DNA of 47,531 nucleotides from Eubacteriaceae bacterium. GTDB taxonomy: Bacteria > Bacillota > Clostridia > Eubacteriales > Anaerofustaceae. The position numbers and the translations under genes were made by a program. This document shows, one piece after another, positions 28,070-35,880 of the stretch. The stretch is taken from positions 1 through 47,531 of the forward strand of contig WRIY01000017.1 of assembly GCA_009782515.1 (NCBI GenBank), written 5' to 3'. Position 1 is the stretch's first letter; each line of letters begins with the position of its first letter. The notes under the pieces were generated by a model that saw only the letters and a list, made by a program, of their open reading frames with translations, was not told the DNA's origin and did no database searches.

Positions 28070-29866
28070 AAAAGAGCATTAGCAGCCGCCCTTGCAATAT
28101 CACTGGTTATAATGCCAGCATTCACTGCACAGGCATCACTCTTTAGAAGAATGGTGTCAGTGCTGGATATAATTGATGAATTCTTTAGCTATGAGCTTGA
28201 AAGCCCCGAATGGGGCAATGAGCCGGAATATGAAGACCCTGGATTTGATGACCCTTTTGGCGATCCTGACTTTGATATAGACAGCCTGGATCCTGCCTAC
28301 CTTGAAAGCTACAGGCCAACGCCGGTTAACGTGCCTGATTCAGCGCTGAGCTTTGCGCTTTTGGAACTGTGCGAGCCCGGCACTTTCATGCTTACTGTAG
28401 GTGACATGCTGGATCTTCCTGAAAGCCTGAACCTTTCGTCCAAGGGCATAAGCGATCTAAGCGGCCTAAAGTATGCCAGCCGTGTAAAAAGCCTGAATAT
28501 ATCAGGCAACAATATAGCCGATTTAGGCGAGCTTAGCAGCCTCAACCGCCTCGAGAGCCTTGACTACTCCAACAACAAAGTTGAGCGGGCGCCCTCGTTT
28601 CTCTTCTCTATGGAGTCGCTTGTTGAGCTTAACGGCGCTGAAAACGGCACCAAAAATCTTATCGCCTACAATGGCACAAATAAGCTCAGGACAATCGATT
28701 TGCATGGCAACGAGCTTGAGAGCGTAGCGAACTTGGAGTCATGCCCTATGCTTGAAATGCTCAACCTGTCTGGCAACAAACTTGCTTCTGTGCCAACCGG
28801 ATTGACAAAGCTAAGGGAAGTGAGCTTTTTGGATCTGTCTAACAATATGATTGGCAGCGTGCCAAGCCTGTCAAACTTATCAAAGCTTATATCGATTAAC
28901 CTTGATGGAAACAAGCTTACAGAGGTGCCGCTTTCATTTTCCCCGAGCATGCCTCTGACAACGCTGAAGCTGAGCAACAACAGCATAACGTCAATACCCG
29001 AAGGGTTGGCTGATTACTCCAGCCTCGAGTTTTTGTACCTTAACGTAAACTGTATTGAAGAGCTCCCTTCATTTTTGGCCAACATGCCAAAGCTCAGGGT
29101 GCTGCAGGTCTCGCTTAACAATATCGACCTGAGCGAAAGCTCGGCCATTATCAGCCAGCTCTCAAACAAGCTGGACTCGCTGAGCTATAGGCTGCAAGCG
29201 CAGCCTCTCACGCTTTCTATATCCCGGGACAAAAGCTCAGGCAAGCCAATAATCAGCTGGCCAAGCATACAAACGCAAAATGTCGATGGCGAAGGAAGCC
29301 TGTCTTTGGCTTCGCTGACAATCGAGCGCAGAGGCGAAAGCCCGGGAGAGGACGGCAACAGCATTGAGATTTCGGAGCTTGTCAATGAATACACAGTCCT
29401 GGGCAGCCCAAACAGCGCTTCATTCATCGACAACACCGCTGAAGACGGAGTCGAGTATACATACCGCGTAACAGCACTAATGTCGGGAATATATGGCAAC
29501 CAAACGATGGATGACAGCCAAATTGAAGTTGAGAAGTCATCAGTTGGGCGAATAAGCACAAGAGACATCGGCAAAGCGGCCACTAGCTATAAAAAAATAA
29601 TAATTGCTTCATTGTCCGCTGTAGCTATAGCAGCATTCGCGCTTGCAGCATTTTTGCTGTTTACAAGGCGAGTCGCGCTCCCGGCGACCAAGATTCAGCG
29701 AAAGGCTGCAACTGTTGGCACACATACAACAAAGCTGGATACCAAAAAGGCAACAGAGGCCCCTTCAGCGAAAAGGAAGTTCGGCGAAAAGCCAAAAGAG
29801 GCTGTAGAAAGCGTCAGCAAGGCTATAGATTCTGAGGAAGTGGACTACACAAAAATATACAGATAA
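28067..29866 (+). CDS. Leucine-rich-repeat surface protein with C-terminal membrane anchor
   Basis: A protein of about 599 residues. A signal peptide (KRALAAALAISLVIMPAF, cleavage probably after TAQA) leads to an acidic linker. Then come about ten leucine-rich repeats of the bacterial 22-23-residue type, for example LEMLNLSGNKLASVPTGL. A fibronectin type III-like domain follows (ends near EYTYRVTALMSG), then a membrane helix (IIIASLSAVAIAAFALAAFL), and a basic, Lys-rich cytoplasmic tail of about 65 residues. It would sit on the outside of the cell membrane and bind a protein or glycan partner. An in-frame TTG at 28055 would add four residues. It stands alone between asnS and a convergent gene. 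Confidence 0.85.
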   Translation: MKRALAAALAISLVIMPAFTAQASLFRRMVSVLDIIDEFFSYELESPEWGNEPEYEDPGFDDPFGDPDFDIDSLDPAYLESYRPTPVNVPDSALSFALLELCEPGTFMLTVGDMLDLPESLNLSSKGISDLSGLKYASRVKSLNISGNNIADLGELSSLNRLESLDYSNNKVERAPSFLFSMESLVELNGAENGTKNLIAYNGTNKLRTIDLHGNELESVANLESCPMLEMLNLSGNKLASVPTGLTKLREVSFLDLSNNMIGSVPSLSNLSKLISINLDGNKLTEVPLSFSPSMPLTTLKLSNNSITSIPEGLADYSSLEFLYLNVNCIEELPSFLANMPKLRVLQVSLNNIDLSESSAIISQLSNKLDSLSYRLQAQPLTLSISRDKSSGKPIISWPSIQTQNVDGEGSLSLASLTIERRGESPGEDGNSIEISELVNEYTVLGSPNSASFIDNTAEDGVEYTYRVTALMSGIYGNQTMDDSQIEVEKSSVGRISTRDIGKAATSYKKIIIASLSAVAIAAFALAAFLLFTRRVALPATKIQRKAATVGTHTTKLDTKKATEAPSAKRKFGEKPKEAVESVSKAIDSEEVDYTKIYR

Positions 29867-29869
29867 TGC

Positions 29870-29899
29870 AAAGCGCCCTGGAGGCATCAGGGGCGCTTT
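29870..29899. terminator. Bidirectional stem-loop between convergent genes
   Basis: AAAGCGCCC (29870-29878) pairs perfectly with GGGCGCTTT (29891-29899), with a 12-base loop. T-runs are short on both strands (three T), so efficiency is uncertain, but the position between two convergent stop codons fits a shared terminator. Confidence 0.6.
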
Positions 29900-29900
29900 A

Positions 29901-30305
29901 CTAATAATGGCAAGGGTAGCTTTCACGCGAGTCATACAGTTCCCGCATAATAAGGCCTTTGCCCAGCCTGTCAGCAATAACTGCATCGCTTATCATTTTT
30001 CGAAGCTTGTTAGGGTTTTTTATGTTCTCCAGCACTATGATGCTGTCTGTCCTATCTGCGCAATATAGTGTAACAGTGCCAACTCCAACAAGCTTTTGGA
30101 GCATGCTTCTTTCCATTCTTATGTCAATAATCCTATACAGCAGCAGCTCGTCTGTGGTAGTCTTAAAAGCGCCCCGCTTAACAATAAGCCTGCCATCGCC
30201 CAGCGAATACTTAGTAAAAGTTATCGGCAATCCAAATATGCGCTTTCTGTCATGCCAATATATGTTTGAGCTGCGATTCGCTTTTCGCTCATTCTTACTC
30301 TGCAT
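29901..30305 (-). CDS. Bacterial PH-domain protein (YdbS/bPH2-like)
   Basis: A 134-residue cytoplasmic-looking protein with no membrane segment. The core RIFGLPITFTKYSLGDGRLIVKRG, TTTDELLLYRIIDIRMERS and LVGVGTVTLYCADRTDS follows the pattern of the bPH2 (DUF304) domain, including the conserved Tyr-Arg-Ile-x-Asp-Ile segment. Family members are often membrane-linked; here the usual pair of helices is missing and only the domain is left. No ribosome-binding site is clear before the ATG, so the start is uncertain. Function unknown. Confidence 0.7.
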   Translation of the reverse strand: MQSKNERKANRSSNIYWHDRKRIFGLPITFTKYSLGDGRLIVKRGAFKTTTDELLLYRIIDIRMERSMLQKLVGVGTVTLYCADRTDSIIVLENIKNPNKLRKMISDAVIADRLGKGLIMRELYDSRESYPCHY

Positions 30306-30656
30306 ATAAAGCTGTGTTATACCAATAGCCCTCTATTCCCGCATGCAAAACAGAGAGCTGCCCCCAGTCGTTCTAATTCATCAGGGGAGCTTTTCCTTTC
30401 GCTTTTTTAATAAGTGCCGTGAAAATGAGCTATTGCCATTTAGCGGCCCAGAGGCCATGCATTTGGCGATATTCATCAAAAAAAAGCATTTTACTTAATG
30501 CTTATAATGCCATAATTGTACATCATTTGTCATGTTTTTAACATAATTTCCGCCAATATTAACATAGGTTGATCAACTGCCGAAAACTGCGTTTTAGCTA
30601 AGGCAGACAAAGCGATATGAAAAAAGCAGCCCTATTTTTGGAAAAAAAGAAGCGCC
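30306..30656. other. Intergenic region downstream of rpsT
   Basis: The 351 bases hold one good minus-strand terminator (listed separately) and the presumed promoter of the PH-domain gene. No coding frame was found. Confidence 0.5.
30478..30503 (-). terminator. Terminator downstream of rpsT
   Basis: In the minus direction AAGCATT (RC of 30497-30503) pairs with AATGCTT (RC of 30484-30490) around a 6-base loop, followed by a run of eight T. It lies about 150 bases after the rpsT stop and may end that transcript. Confidence 0.6.
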
Positions 30657-30935
30657 TTATACATCAGCGCTTGCATTCATACGATTGAATCTTCTTGCAA
30701 ATTGCGCTTTTTTTCTATTCGCAGCATTTTTATGAATAACGCCTTTTGAGGCGGCTTTGTCAAATTTTCGCGAAGCGAGCCTTAATGCAGCTTCAGCCTG
30801 CTCTTCATCGCCAAGAGCCAGGGCAGCGTTAAGCTTTTTTTCTGTTGTCTTCAGGTTCGTTTTCACAGCTTTGTTTCTCTGCCTGCTTTTTTCATTAGTG
30901 CGAATTCTTTTCTTTGCAGATTTTGAATTTGCCAT
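30657..30935 (-). CDS. rpsT: 30S ribosomal protein S20
   Basis: A 92-residue, Lys/Arg-rich protein that binds 16S rRNA early in 30S assembly. The family N-terminus [20 protein letters not shown] and the C-terminal [20 protein letters not shown] are intact. AGAGGAGG precedes the ATG. It is transcribed divergently from the spore protease gene gpr, an arrangement common in Firmicutes (rpsT next to gpr-spoIIP). Confidence 0.97.
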   Translation of the reverse strand: MANSKSAKKRIRTNEKSRQRNKAVKTNLKTTEKKLNAALALGDEEQAEAALRLASRKFDKAASKGVIHKNAANRKKAQFARRFNRMNASADV

Positions 30936-30967
30936 AATATCCCTCCTCTCTTATTTGAAACTATATT

Positions 30968-30996
30968 ATTCTATCATCATATTTTCACGTAAGCAA
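30968..30996 (-). promoter_or_regulatory. Candidate SigA promoter for rpsT
   Basis: On the minus strand TTGCTT (RC of 30991-30996) and TAGAAT (RC of 30968-30973) are separated by 17 bases, about 32 bases before the rpsT ATG. Confidence 0.5.
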
Positions 30997-31035
30997 GCAG
31001 AAAATACAGCATATAAGAGTTATGCGAGGTATGAA

Positions 31036-31773
31036 ATGCTTATATCTGATGTAATGACTGACTTTGCAGGCGAAATAGGCGCCGAGGGCGGGTTTTATAC
31101 AACTTCTGAAGGCCGTATATCAATAGATGAAATCAACATTGGCCAGGCTGCTAGCCAGGCTTTGAACAAGCCGGCAGGAAAATATTTCGTGCTGGGGTTT
31201 GATCGGCTGGAGCTCAATCGAGCCGAATTGCTTGAGGCAATGCATAAATGCATCAAGCGGCTAATAAAATTTAAGAAGAGCGAAAAGGCTATGGTTATCG
31301 GGCTTGGCAATGAGATGCTTACAGCTGACAGCTTTGGCGTTTTGACAGCAAAGCTGGTTGATGCAAAGATCAATTCTATTTATTCAATTACTCCGGGAGT
31401 TGCCGCCCAAAGCGGGATGGAGAGCGCAGATTACATTAGCATTTTGGCTACTGCGGCTTTGCCGGATCATATTATTATGGTTGATTCCCTTTTTACCCAA
31501 AACCATTCAAACCTCCTAGAAAGCATCCAAATTGCTAACGCGCCTTTGGGCGCCGGCAGCGGCATTGATAAAAAGAGGGATAGCCTTGCCAAACTGCCGA
31601 AAGCAAAAAGCGTCTTATCAATCGGGTATACAACAACTGCCAGCTTGCAGCTGCCAAACAGGCAAGCTTGTGTTGTAACTCCTGCGGATTGCGATGCATA
31701 CGTTACAACTATTTCAAGCATAGCAGCAGAGGCTCTAAACATGTCATTATCGCTTACAGGAGGCGGGGGTTGA
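31036..31773 (+). CDS. gpr: GPR, germination protease for small acid-soluble spore proteins (compact form)
   Basis: GPR is made in the forespore as a zymogen and, on germination, degrades the DNA-binding SASPs. Family motifs are present: MVIGLGNEMLTADSFG, YSITPGVAAQSGMESADYI, HIIMVDSLFTQN, IQIANAPLGAGSGIDKKRD, and GYTTTASL. At 245 residues it is much shorter than the usual 320-370. The N-terminal TDFAGE (residues 8-13) resembles both the SASP cleavage site and the GPR self-processing site, leaving a propeptide of only about nine residues. The start at 31036 is chosen for GAGGT six bases upstream. Its last codons overlap the spoIIP start. Confidence 0.9.
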   Translation: MLISDVMTDFAGEIGAEGGFYTTSEGRISIDEINIGQAASQALNKPAGKYFVLGFDRLELNRAELLEAMHKCIKRLIKFKKSEKAMVIGLGNEMLTADSFGVLTAKLVDAKINSIYSITPGVAAQSGMESADYISILATAALPDHIIMVDSLFTQNHSNLLESIQIANAPLGAGSGIDKKRDSLAKLPKAKSVLSIGYTTTASLQLPNRQACVVTPADCDAYVTTISSIAAEALNMSLSLTGGGG

Positions 31774-32765
31774 GAAAAGACAAAGAAATAAAAGCCGCTG
31801 CAATGCTGCTTGCATTGCTTTTGGTTAATCTTCCATTTCAATACAGCCCAACAAAAGGCCCGCAAGGGCAAAGCCCCAATTATATAAAGCCTGGCAGTTT
31901 CGCTGCACTGTACAGCAACATTTTTTTTTGCGGAACCGGAACAGCCAACATGAACAAAGACGCTTCTTCGATGGCCAGAGCTAAAATAAACGCGCCATAT
32001 ATGCTGCTCAGCTACGCAATCCCGGCTCTAAGCTACTATAACGGCTATATGCAAAATCCGGAGCATTATGGCGAAAACGATATTTACAATAGGTATGCCC
32101 AGACATTAGGCATGTCAGAAGCCTCTTATATAGATACCCAAGCGCAATACCACAGAGGAAACCCGCGTGTGCTTATATACCATACTCATACAACAGAGTC
32201 ATACGCAAACGAGCAAGGGGCCAGCCACTCAAAAAACCATCAGATAAATGTAGTTTCGATTGGAACCATCATGTGCAAGACGCTATACGAAGACTACGGC
32301 ATTGAGTCGCTTCACTTAACCGATGTGTTCAACGATATATACACTCAATCATATGATGCTTCCTTGGCAGCTATCAACTCAGCCCTTGAGCGCTACAGCA
32401 GCATAGAATATATAATCGATGTGCACAGGGACTCTATATCAGAGGCAAATGAACATACAAAGGGCCACTTTACAACAATGATTAATGGCATGCCTGCGGC
32501 AAGAGTGGAATTGGTGCTAGGCCTAAAGGCATCTTATGTTAATGAGAACAAAGAGTTTCGATCTAAAGTTAAATCACGCATGGAATCAATGTACCCAGGT
32601 TTGTGGCAAAAGGACATTGACAAGGAAACTTCACAGTTTAACCAATTTCTAAGGCCCAACTCGCTATTGATTGAGGTAGGCATTGACCTGAATACGCCTG
32701 AAGAAGCAAAGCATTCTGCAGCCTTGATGGGGCGGGTTCTGGCAACAGTGATTCTGGAACAATAG
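31770..32765 (+). CDS. spoIIP: SpoIIP, engulfment amidase/endopeptidase
   Basis: SpoIIP works with SpoIID and SpoIIM to degrade septal peptidoglycan during engulfment of the forespore. The 331-residue protein has an N-terminal membrane segment (AAAMLLALLLVNLPF) and the amidase domain with VLIYHTHTTESY (metal-binding His), a central YIIDVHRDSI (second His region) and a C-terminal SLLIEVGIDLNTPEEA. The start is TTG at 31770, set by AGGAGG at 31758-31763 with six-base spacing; it overlaps the gpr stop (TTGA), so the pair is translationally coupled. gpr-spoIIP is a standard sporulation operon. Confidence 0.94.
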   Translation: MRKDKEIKAAAMLLALLLVNLPFQYSPTKGPQGQSPNYIKPGSFAALYSNIFFCGTGTANMNKDASSMARAKINAPYMLLSYAIPALSYYNGYMQNPEHYGENDIYNRYAQTLGMSEASYIDTQAQYHRGNPRVLIYHTHTTESYANEQGASHSKNHQINVVSIGTIMCKTLYEDYGIESLHLTDVFNDIYTQSYDASLAAINSALERYSSIEYIIDVHRDSISEANEHTKGHFTTMINGMPAARVELVLGLKASYVNENKEFRSKVKSRMESMYPGLWQKDIDKETSQFNQFLRPNSLLIEVGIDLNTPEEAKHSAALMGRVLATVILEQ

Positions 32766-32797
32766 AAGCTGCTCTTGCCTTAATGCCATTTTCATAG

Positions 32798-32826
32798 AAA
32801 AAGGCTGCCATGCCGGCAGCCTTTTT
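32798..32826. terminator. Bidirectional terminator between spoIIP and pduL
   Basis: GGCTGCC (32803-32809) pairs with GGCAGCC (32815-32821), flanked by AAAAA (32798-32802) and TTTTT (32822-32826). It serves both convergent transcripts. Confidence 0.9.
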
Positions 32827-32834
32827 GCTTTATG

Positions 32835-33401
32835 CTATACTATTTTTCCTATTGCCCCGTTTGAGAGCAAAGCGCAGTTAGCCTCTTCAACATCAATATG
32901 CATCTCGTGCTTGTAATTGTCCCCAACCCTGACAAGCACATTGCCAAAGACTACTTCCCTTGGGCCCTCAACTTTCACAACGACAGTGTCCTTGTCCTTG
33001 TAGCCAAGCTCGGCGGCTTCGTCTGTATGCAGGTGCAGGTGCCTGGCTGCAACAATTGCGCCTTCGCTAATCTCAATTTCGCCTTTTGGGCCAACAATCT
33101 TAAGCCCCGGGGTGCCGGCCAGATCGCCTGAGTCGCGAAGCTCGATAGGAATGCCAAGCGTAAAGGTGTCTGCTGCCAATACTTCAACCTGTGTTTGGGC
33201 ACGCAGCGGCCCGATAATGCGAACGCCCGGAATCGACCTTTTAGGGCCAACGAGCTCTACAGTTTCATCTGCTGCAAATTGGCCAGGCTGGATTAAATCC
33301 TTTATGTTTGTTAAGCTTGAGCCTTCGCCAAAGAGTATTTCAAGGTGCTCTGCCTGCAGGTGCACGTGCCTGTTGGAAACATTGATTAGAACATCGCTCA
33401 T
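32835..33401 (-). CDS. pduL: PduL-type phosphate acyltransferase
   Basis: PduL interconverts acyl-CoA and acyl-phosphate (propionyl or acetyl), feeding acetate kinase for ATP production. The 188 residues contain both PduL domains, with the metal-binding histidines in SNRHVHL and in AARHLHLHTDEAAELG, plus HEMHIDVEEAN near the C-terminus. There is no N-terminal encapsulation peptide and there are no microcompartment shell genes nearby, so this is a free housekeeping enzyme, as in many Clostridia that lack classical Pta. No ribosome-binding site is evident. It follows the U32 gene by 61 bases and ends at a strong terminator. Confidence 0.93.
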   Translation of the reverse strand: MSDVLINVSNRHVHLQAEHLEILFGEGSSLTNIKDLIQPGQFAADETVELVGPKRSIPGVRIIGPLRAQTQVEVLAADTFTLGIPIELRDSGDLAGTPGLKIVGPKGEIEISEGAIVAARHLHLHTDEAAELGYKDKDTVVVKVEGPREVVFGNVLVRVGDNYKHEMHIDVEEANCALLSNGAIGKIV

Positions 33402-33462
33402 AGTGTTTAAATTTTGAAACCCATATAATAGGCTTCAAGCTCCTCTCATTTATTGCTGCTTG

Positions 33463-34668
33463 CTATACCGGCTTTCGCAGGATATCGTATTCAAGCAGCT
33501 CACAGTCAGTTTTGATCCCGACAATTTCATTCGGGTGTATTGACCTTTGGATTGTATTGCCATCCGGGCTAATGATCTCAGTAATCGTGCAGGCCTTTCC
33601 GATTTCGCCTGGTGTGAGGCACTCGAGTGTTTCGCCTACGGCAAAAGGGTTCTTAGTCTTTGCCAGGGCAACGCTGCCAACTGTTTGCCTGACAACAGAA
33701 GCTGAGTATTCATACTCTCTGTCGTAGGAAGCTTCGCCATAGTGCTGGAAAGACTCTTCCCCTTCATCGCCGATAAAGGCTTCAGTATATTGCCTATGGC
33801 TGACTTTGCCGAGCTCGCTGTTCAGGTCGTCCCACGCATACTGTGCACTTGATGCTCTTGTGATCGCCATTCGGTATGCGTTCGTAACAGCTGCTGCATA
33901 ATATGCGCTCTTCATTCTGCCTTCTATCTTAAACGCGTCAACGCCCATATTTATAAGCTCAGGCACCCGCCTGATGAGGCATAGATCCTTAGAGCTCAAA
34001 ATATACGTCGAATGGCTGTCCTCCTGTATAGGAAAATACTCGCCAGGCCTTTGCTCTTCCATAAGGGCATAGCTCCATCTGCATGGCTGTGCGCATTCTC
34101 CCCTATTTGAGTCCCTGCCTGCCATGTAAGAGGAAAGCAAGCATCGACCCGAGTATGATATGCACATAGCGCCATGCACGAAAACTTCTATTTGCATGCC
34201 CTCAGGCTTTTTCTCAGCAATCTCTTCCAAATCATAAAGGCTAAGCTCTCTTGCCATCACTATCCTTGATACGCCATTTTTGCGCCAAAATTCCAATGAT
34301 GCACTGTTTGTTGTATTTGACTGTGTGCTCAGTATAAGCTCAATCTTCGGAAGCTTTTCGTTTAAAATGCTTATCAGGCCGGGATCAGCTGCGATTATGC
34401 CGTCCACCCCCATTTTGGCTGCATCTTGTGCAAGCGAAAGCATCCCGCCAAGATCGGAGTCGCGTGCGGCAATATTGATTGCCACTTCCACTTTTGCGCC
34501 ATAGCGGTGGGCAAAAGCAATTCCCTCTTCCATTTCTTCCAGCGTGAAATTGCCAGCCCTGCTTCTCATGCCAAAGTCTTTAGCAGCAAGGTAAACAGCG
34601 TCTGCCCCGTATACAGCGGCATGCTTGAGCTTTTCCAGGTTGCCTGCCGGCGAGATCAAGATAGCCAT
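33463..34668 (-). CDS. U32 peptidase-family protein (possible RNA-hydroxylation factor)
   Basis: A 401-residue protein with a TIM-barrel-like N-terminus (SPAGNLEKLKHAAVYGADAV), and the U32 signature EVFVHGAMCISYSGRC, LSSYMAGRDSNRGECAQPCRW with conserved Cys residues. Family members include TrhP/YegQ and RlhA, which act in prephenate-dependent RNA uridine or cytidine hydroxylation; older work describes them as collagenase-like peptidases. Which applies here cannot be told from sequence alone. The ATG follows the ilvE stop by one base, so the genes are coupled. Confidence 0.87.
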   Translation of the reverse strand: MAILISPAGNLEKLKHAAVYGADAVYLAAKDFGMRSRAGNFTLEEMEEGIAFAHRYGAKVEVAINIAARDSDLGGMLSLAQDAAKMGVDGIIAADPGLISILNEKLPKIELILSTQSNTTNSASLEFWRKNGVSRIVMARELSLYDLEEIAEKKPEGMQIEVFVHGAMCISYSGRCLLSSYMAGRDSNRGECAQPCRWSYALMEEQRPGEYFPIQEDSHSTYILSSKDLCLIRRVPELINMGVDAFKIEGRMKSAYYAAAVTNAYRMAITRASSAQYAWDDLNSELGKVSHRQYTEAFIGDEGEESFQHYGEASYDREYEYSASVVRQTVGSVALAKTKNPFAVGETLECLTPGEIGKACTITEIISPDGNTIQRSIHPNEIVGIKTDCELLEYDILRKPV

Positions 34669-34669
34669 G

Positions 34670-35737
34670 CTAATTAACTTTTTCTACCCAGCCATATGGA
34701 TCTATCGCATCGCCATACTGAATAGCGATTAGGCTGTCATAAAGGCTTTGAGTAATTTTGCCTATTTCGCCTCCTGATATTGCTATGTCATTTCCATTAT
34801 ACGAGAGCTGGCCGATAGGCGAAATGACAGCAGCCGTTCCTGTTGCGAATGCTTCCTCAAGCCTTCCTTGCGCAGCAAATTCGAAGATGTCATCAATGGC
34901 TAGCGGGACCTCGTTTACTTTTATGCCTTGGCTTTCGGCTATAGCGATCGTAGAGTCTCTTGTTATGCCGGCAAGGATCGTTCCGCTCTCGAGCGGCGTT
35001 GTATAAAGCTCGCTGTCTATAACAAAAAATGCATTGCTTGTTCCAACTTCCTCAACATACTTTCTTTCAATGCCGTCAAGGAAGAGCACTTGCGAATAGC
35101 CTTTCTCTTTGGCTTCTTTCAGAGGCTTCAGGCTTGCGGCATAGTTGCCGGCGCTTTTTGCAGCGCCTGTGCCGCCAACAGCAGCCCTGATGTATTTGCT
35201 CTCAACATAAATATTTGTTGGCTTCATTCCTTCCGGATAGTAGGTGCCAACCGGCGAGAGAATGATGGCAAACAGGTAGGAAGATGATATCTTCACGCCA
35301 AGCGTAGCCTCTGTGCCGATCATGAAAGGCCGTATATAAAGTGAAGTCTCTTTTTCTGTCGGAATCCACTCGCTGTCAAGCATAATCAGCGCTTTAAGCG
35401 ATTCGAGCGCAAAATCAACATCAATTGCGGGCATGCACAGCCTTTCGTTTGAGCGGTTCATTCTCAGGAAGTTTTCCCTTGGGCGGAAAAGAGTGATTTT
35501 GCCGTCTTTTGTTTTGTATGCTTTTAACCCTTCAAACGTTTCTTGGCCATAATGAAATACATTCGCGCTTGGCTCAAGGGGTATAGGCCCGTATGGCTGA
35601 ATTTGCGCGTTATGCCAGCCTTGCCCCTCATCATATTCCATTGTCATCATGTGGTCGGTGAAATAATTGCCAAACCCGAGATTGCTGTAATCGGGCTTTT
35701 GCCTCGGGTTCTGGGTTTTGTTTATTATAAGCTCCAT
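34670..35737 (-). CDS. ilvE: Branched-chain amino acid aminotransferase
   Basis: A PLP fold-type IV enzyme that swaps amino groups between glutamate and branched-chain keto acids, used in synthesis or degradation of Leu, Ile and Val. The 355-residue length fits the long BCAT type. Visible motifs are FHYGQETFEGLKAYK, Lys194 in AAKSAGNYAAS as the PLP Schiff base, EVGTSNAFFVI and LESGTILAGITRDS. AAAGG precedes the ATG. It heads the ilvE-U32-pduL unit behind its own promoter and leader hairpin, downstream of the BMP gene terminator. Confidence 0.95.
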   Translation of the reverse strand: MELIINKTQNPRQKPDYSNLGFGNYFTDHMMTMEYDEGQGWHNAQIQPYGPIPLEPSANVFHYGQETFEGLKAYKTKDGKITLFRPRENFLRMNRSNERLCMPAIDVDFALESLKALIMLDSEWIPTEKETSLYIRPFMIGTEATLGVKISSSYLFAIILSPVGTYYPEGMKPTNIYVESKYIRAAVGGTGAAKSAGNYAASLKPLKEAKEKGYSQVLFLDGIERKYVEEVGTSNAFFVIDSELYTTPLESGTILAGITRDSTIAIAESQGIKVNEVPLAIDDIFEFAAQGRLEEAFATGTAAVISPIGQLSYNGNDIAISGGEIGKITQSLYDSLIAIQYGDAIDPYGWVEKVN

Positions 35738-35763
35738 AAAATGCCTTTCTAAATTAATGCTCT

Positions 35764-35790
35764 TGCCGGCTAAGTGCAGGTTAGCCGGCA
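35764..35790 (-). promoter_or_regulatory. Hairpin in the ilvE leader
   Basis: In the minus direction TGCCGGCTA (RC of 35782-35790) pairs with TAGCCGGCA (RC of 35764-35772) around a 9-base loop, between the candidate promoter and the ilvE ribosome-binding site. It has no T-run, so it is not a terminator; it may protect the message or be part of a regulatory leader. Confidence 0.5.
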
Positions 35791-35806
35791 GTTGTTGCTT
35801 ATATTG

Positions 35807-35834
35807 AGAATATCATGAATAATGCAATCGTCAA
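35807..35834 (-). promoter_or_regulatory. Candidate SigA promoter for ilvE
   Basis: On the minus strand TTGACG (RC of 35829-35834) and TATTCT (RC of 35807-35812) are spaced by 16 bases. It lies directly beyond the terminator of the upstream BMP gene. Confidence 0.5.
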
Positions 35835-35843
35835 GATTTTGGG

Positions 35844-35875
35844 CAAAAAAAGCGCAGTGGCATTCACAGCGCTTT
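35844..35875 (-). terminator. Terminator after the second BMP lipoprotein gene
   Basis: In the minus direction AAAGCGCTGTG pairs with CACTGCGCTTT (one mismatch) across a 5-base loop and runs into seven T. It lies 6 bases beyond the stop codon. Confidence 0.85.
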
Positions 35876-35880
35876 GCATA

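Noticed and set aside
30757-31035. Upstream extension of gpr in the same frame
   Set aside because: The extension runs antisense through rpsT and does not resemble the GPR propeptide. The ATG at 31036 has a ribosome-binding site.
31668-31769. spoIIP start inside gpr
   Set aside because: AGGAGG with correct spacing points to TTG at 31770, and the longer N-terminus would lack the expected membrane-segment position.
32835-33401. Microcompartment locus around pduL
   Set aside because: No shell, aldehyde dehydrogenase or diol dehydratase genes are nearby, and PduL has no encapsulation peptide.
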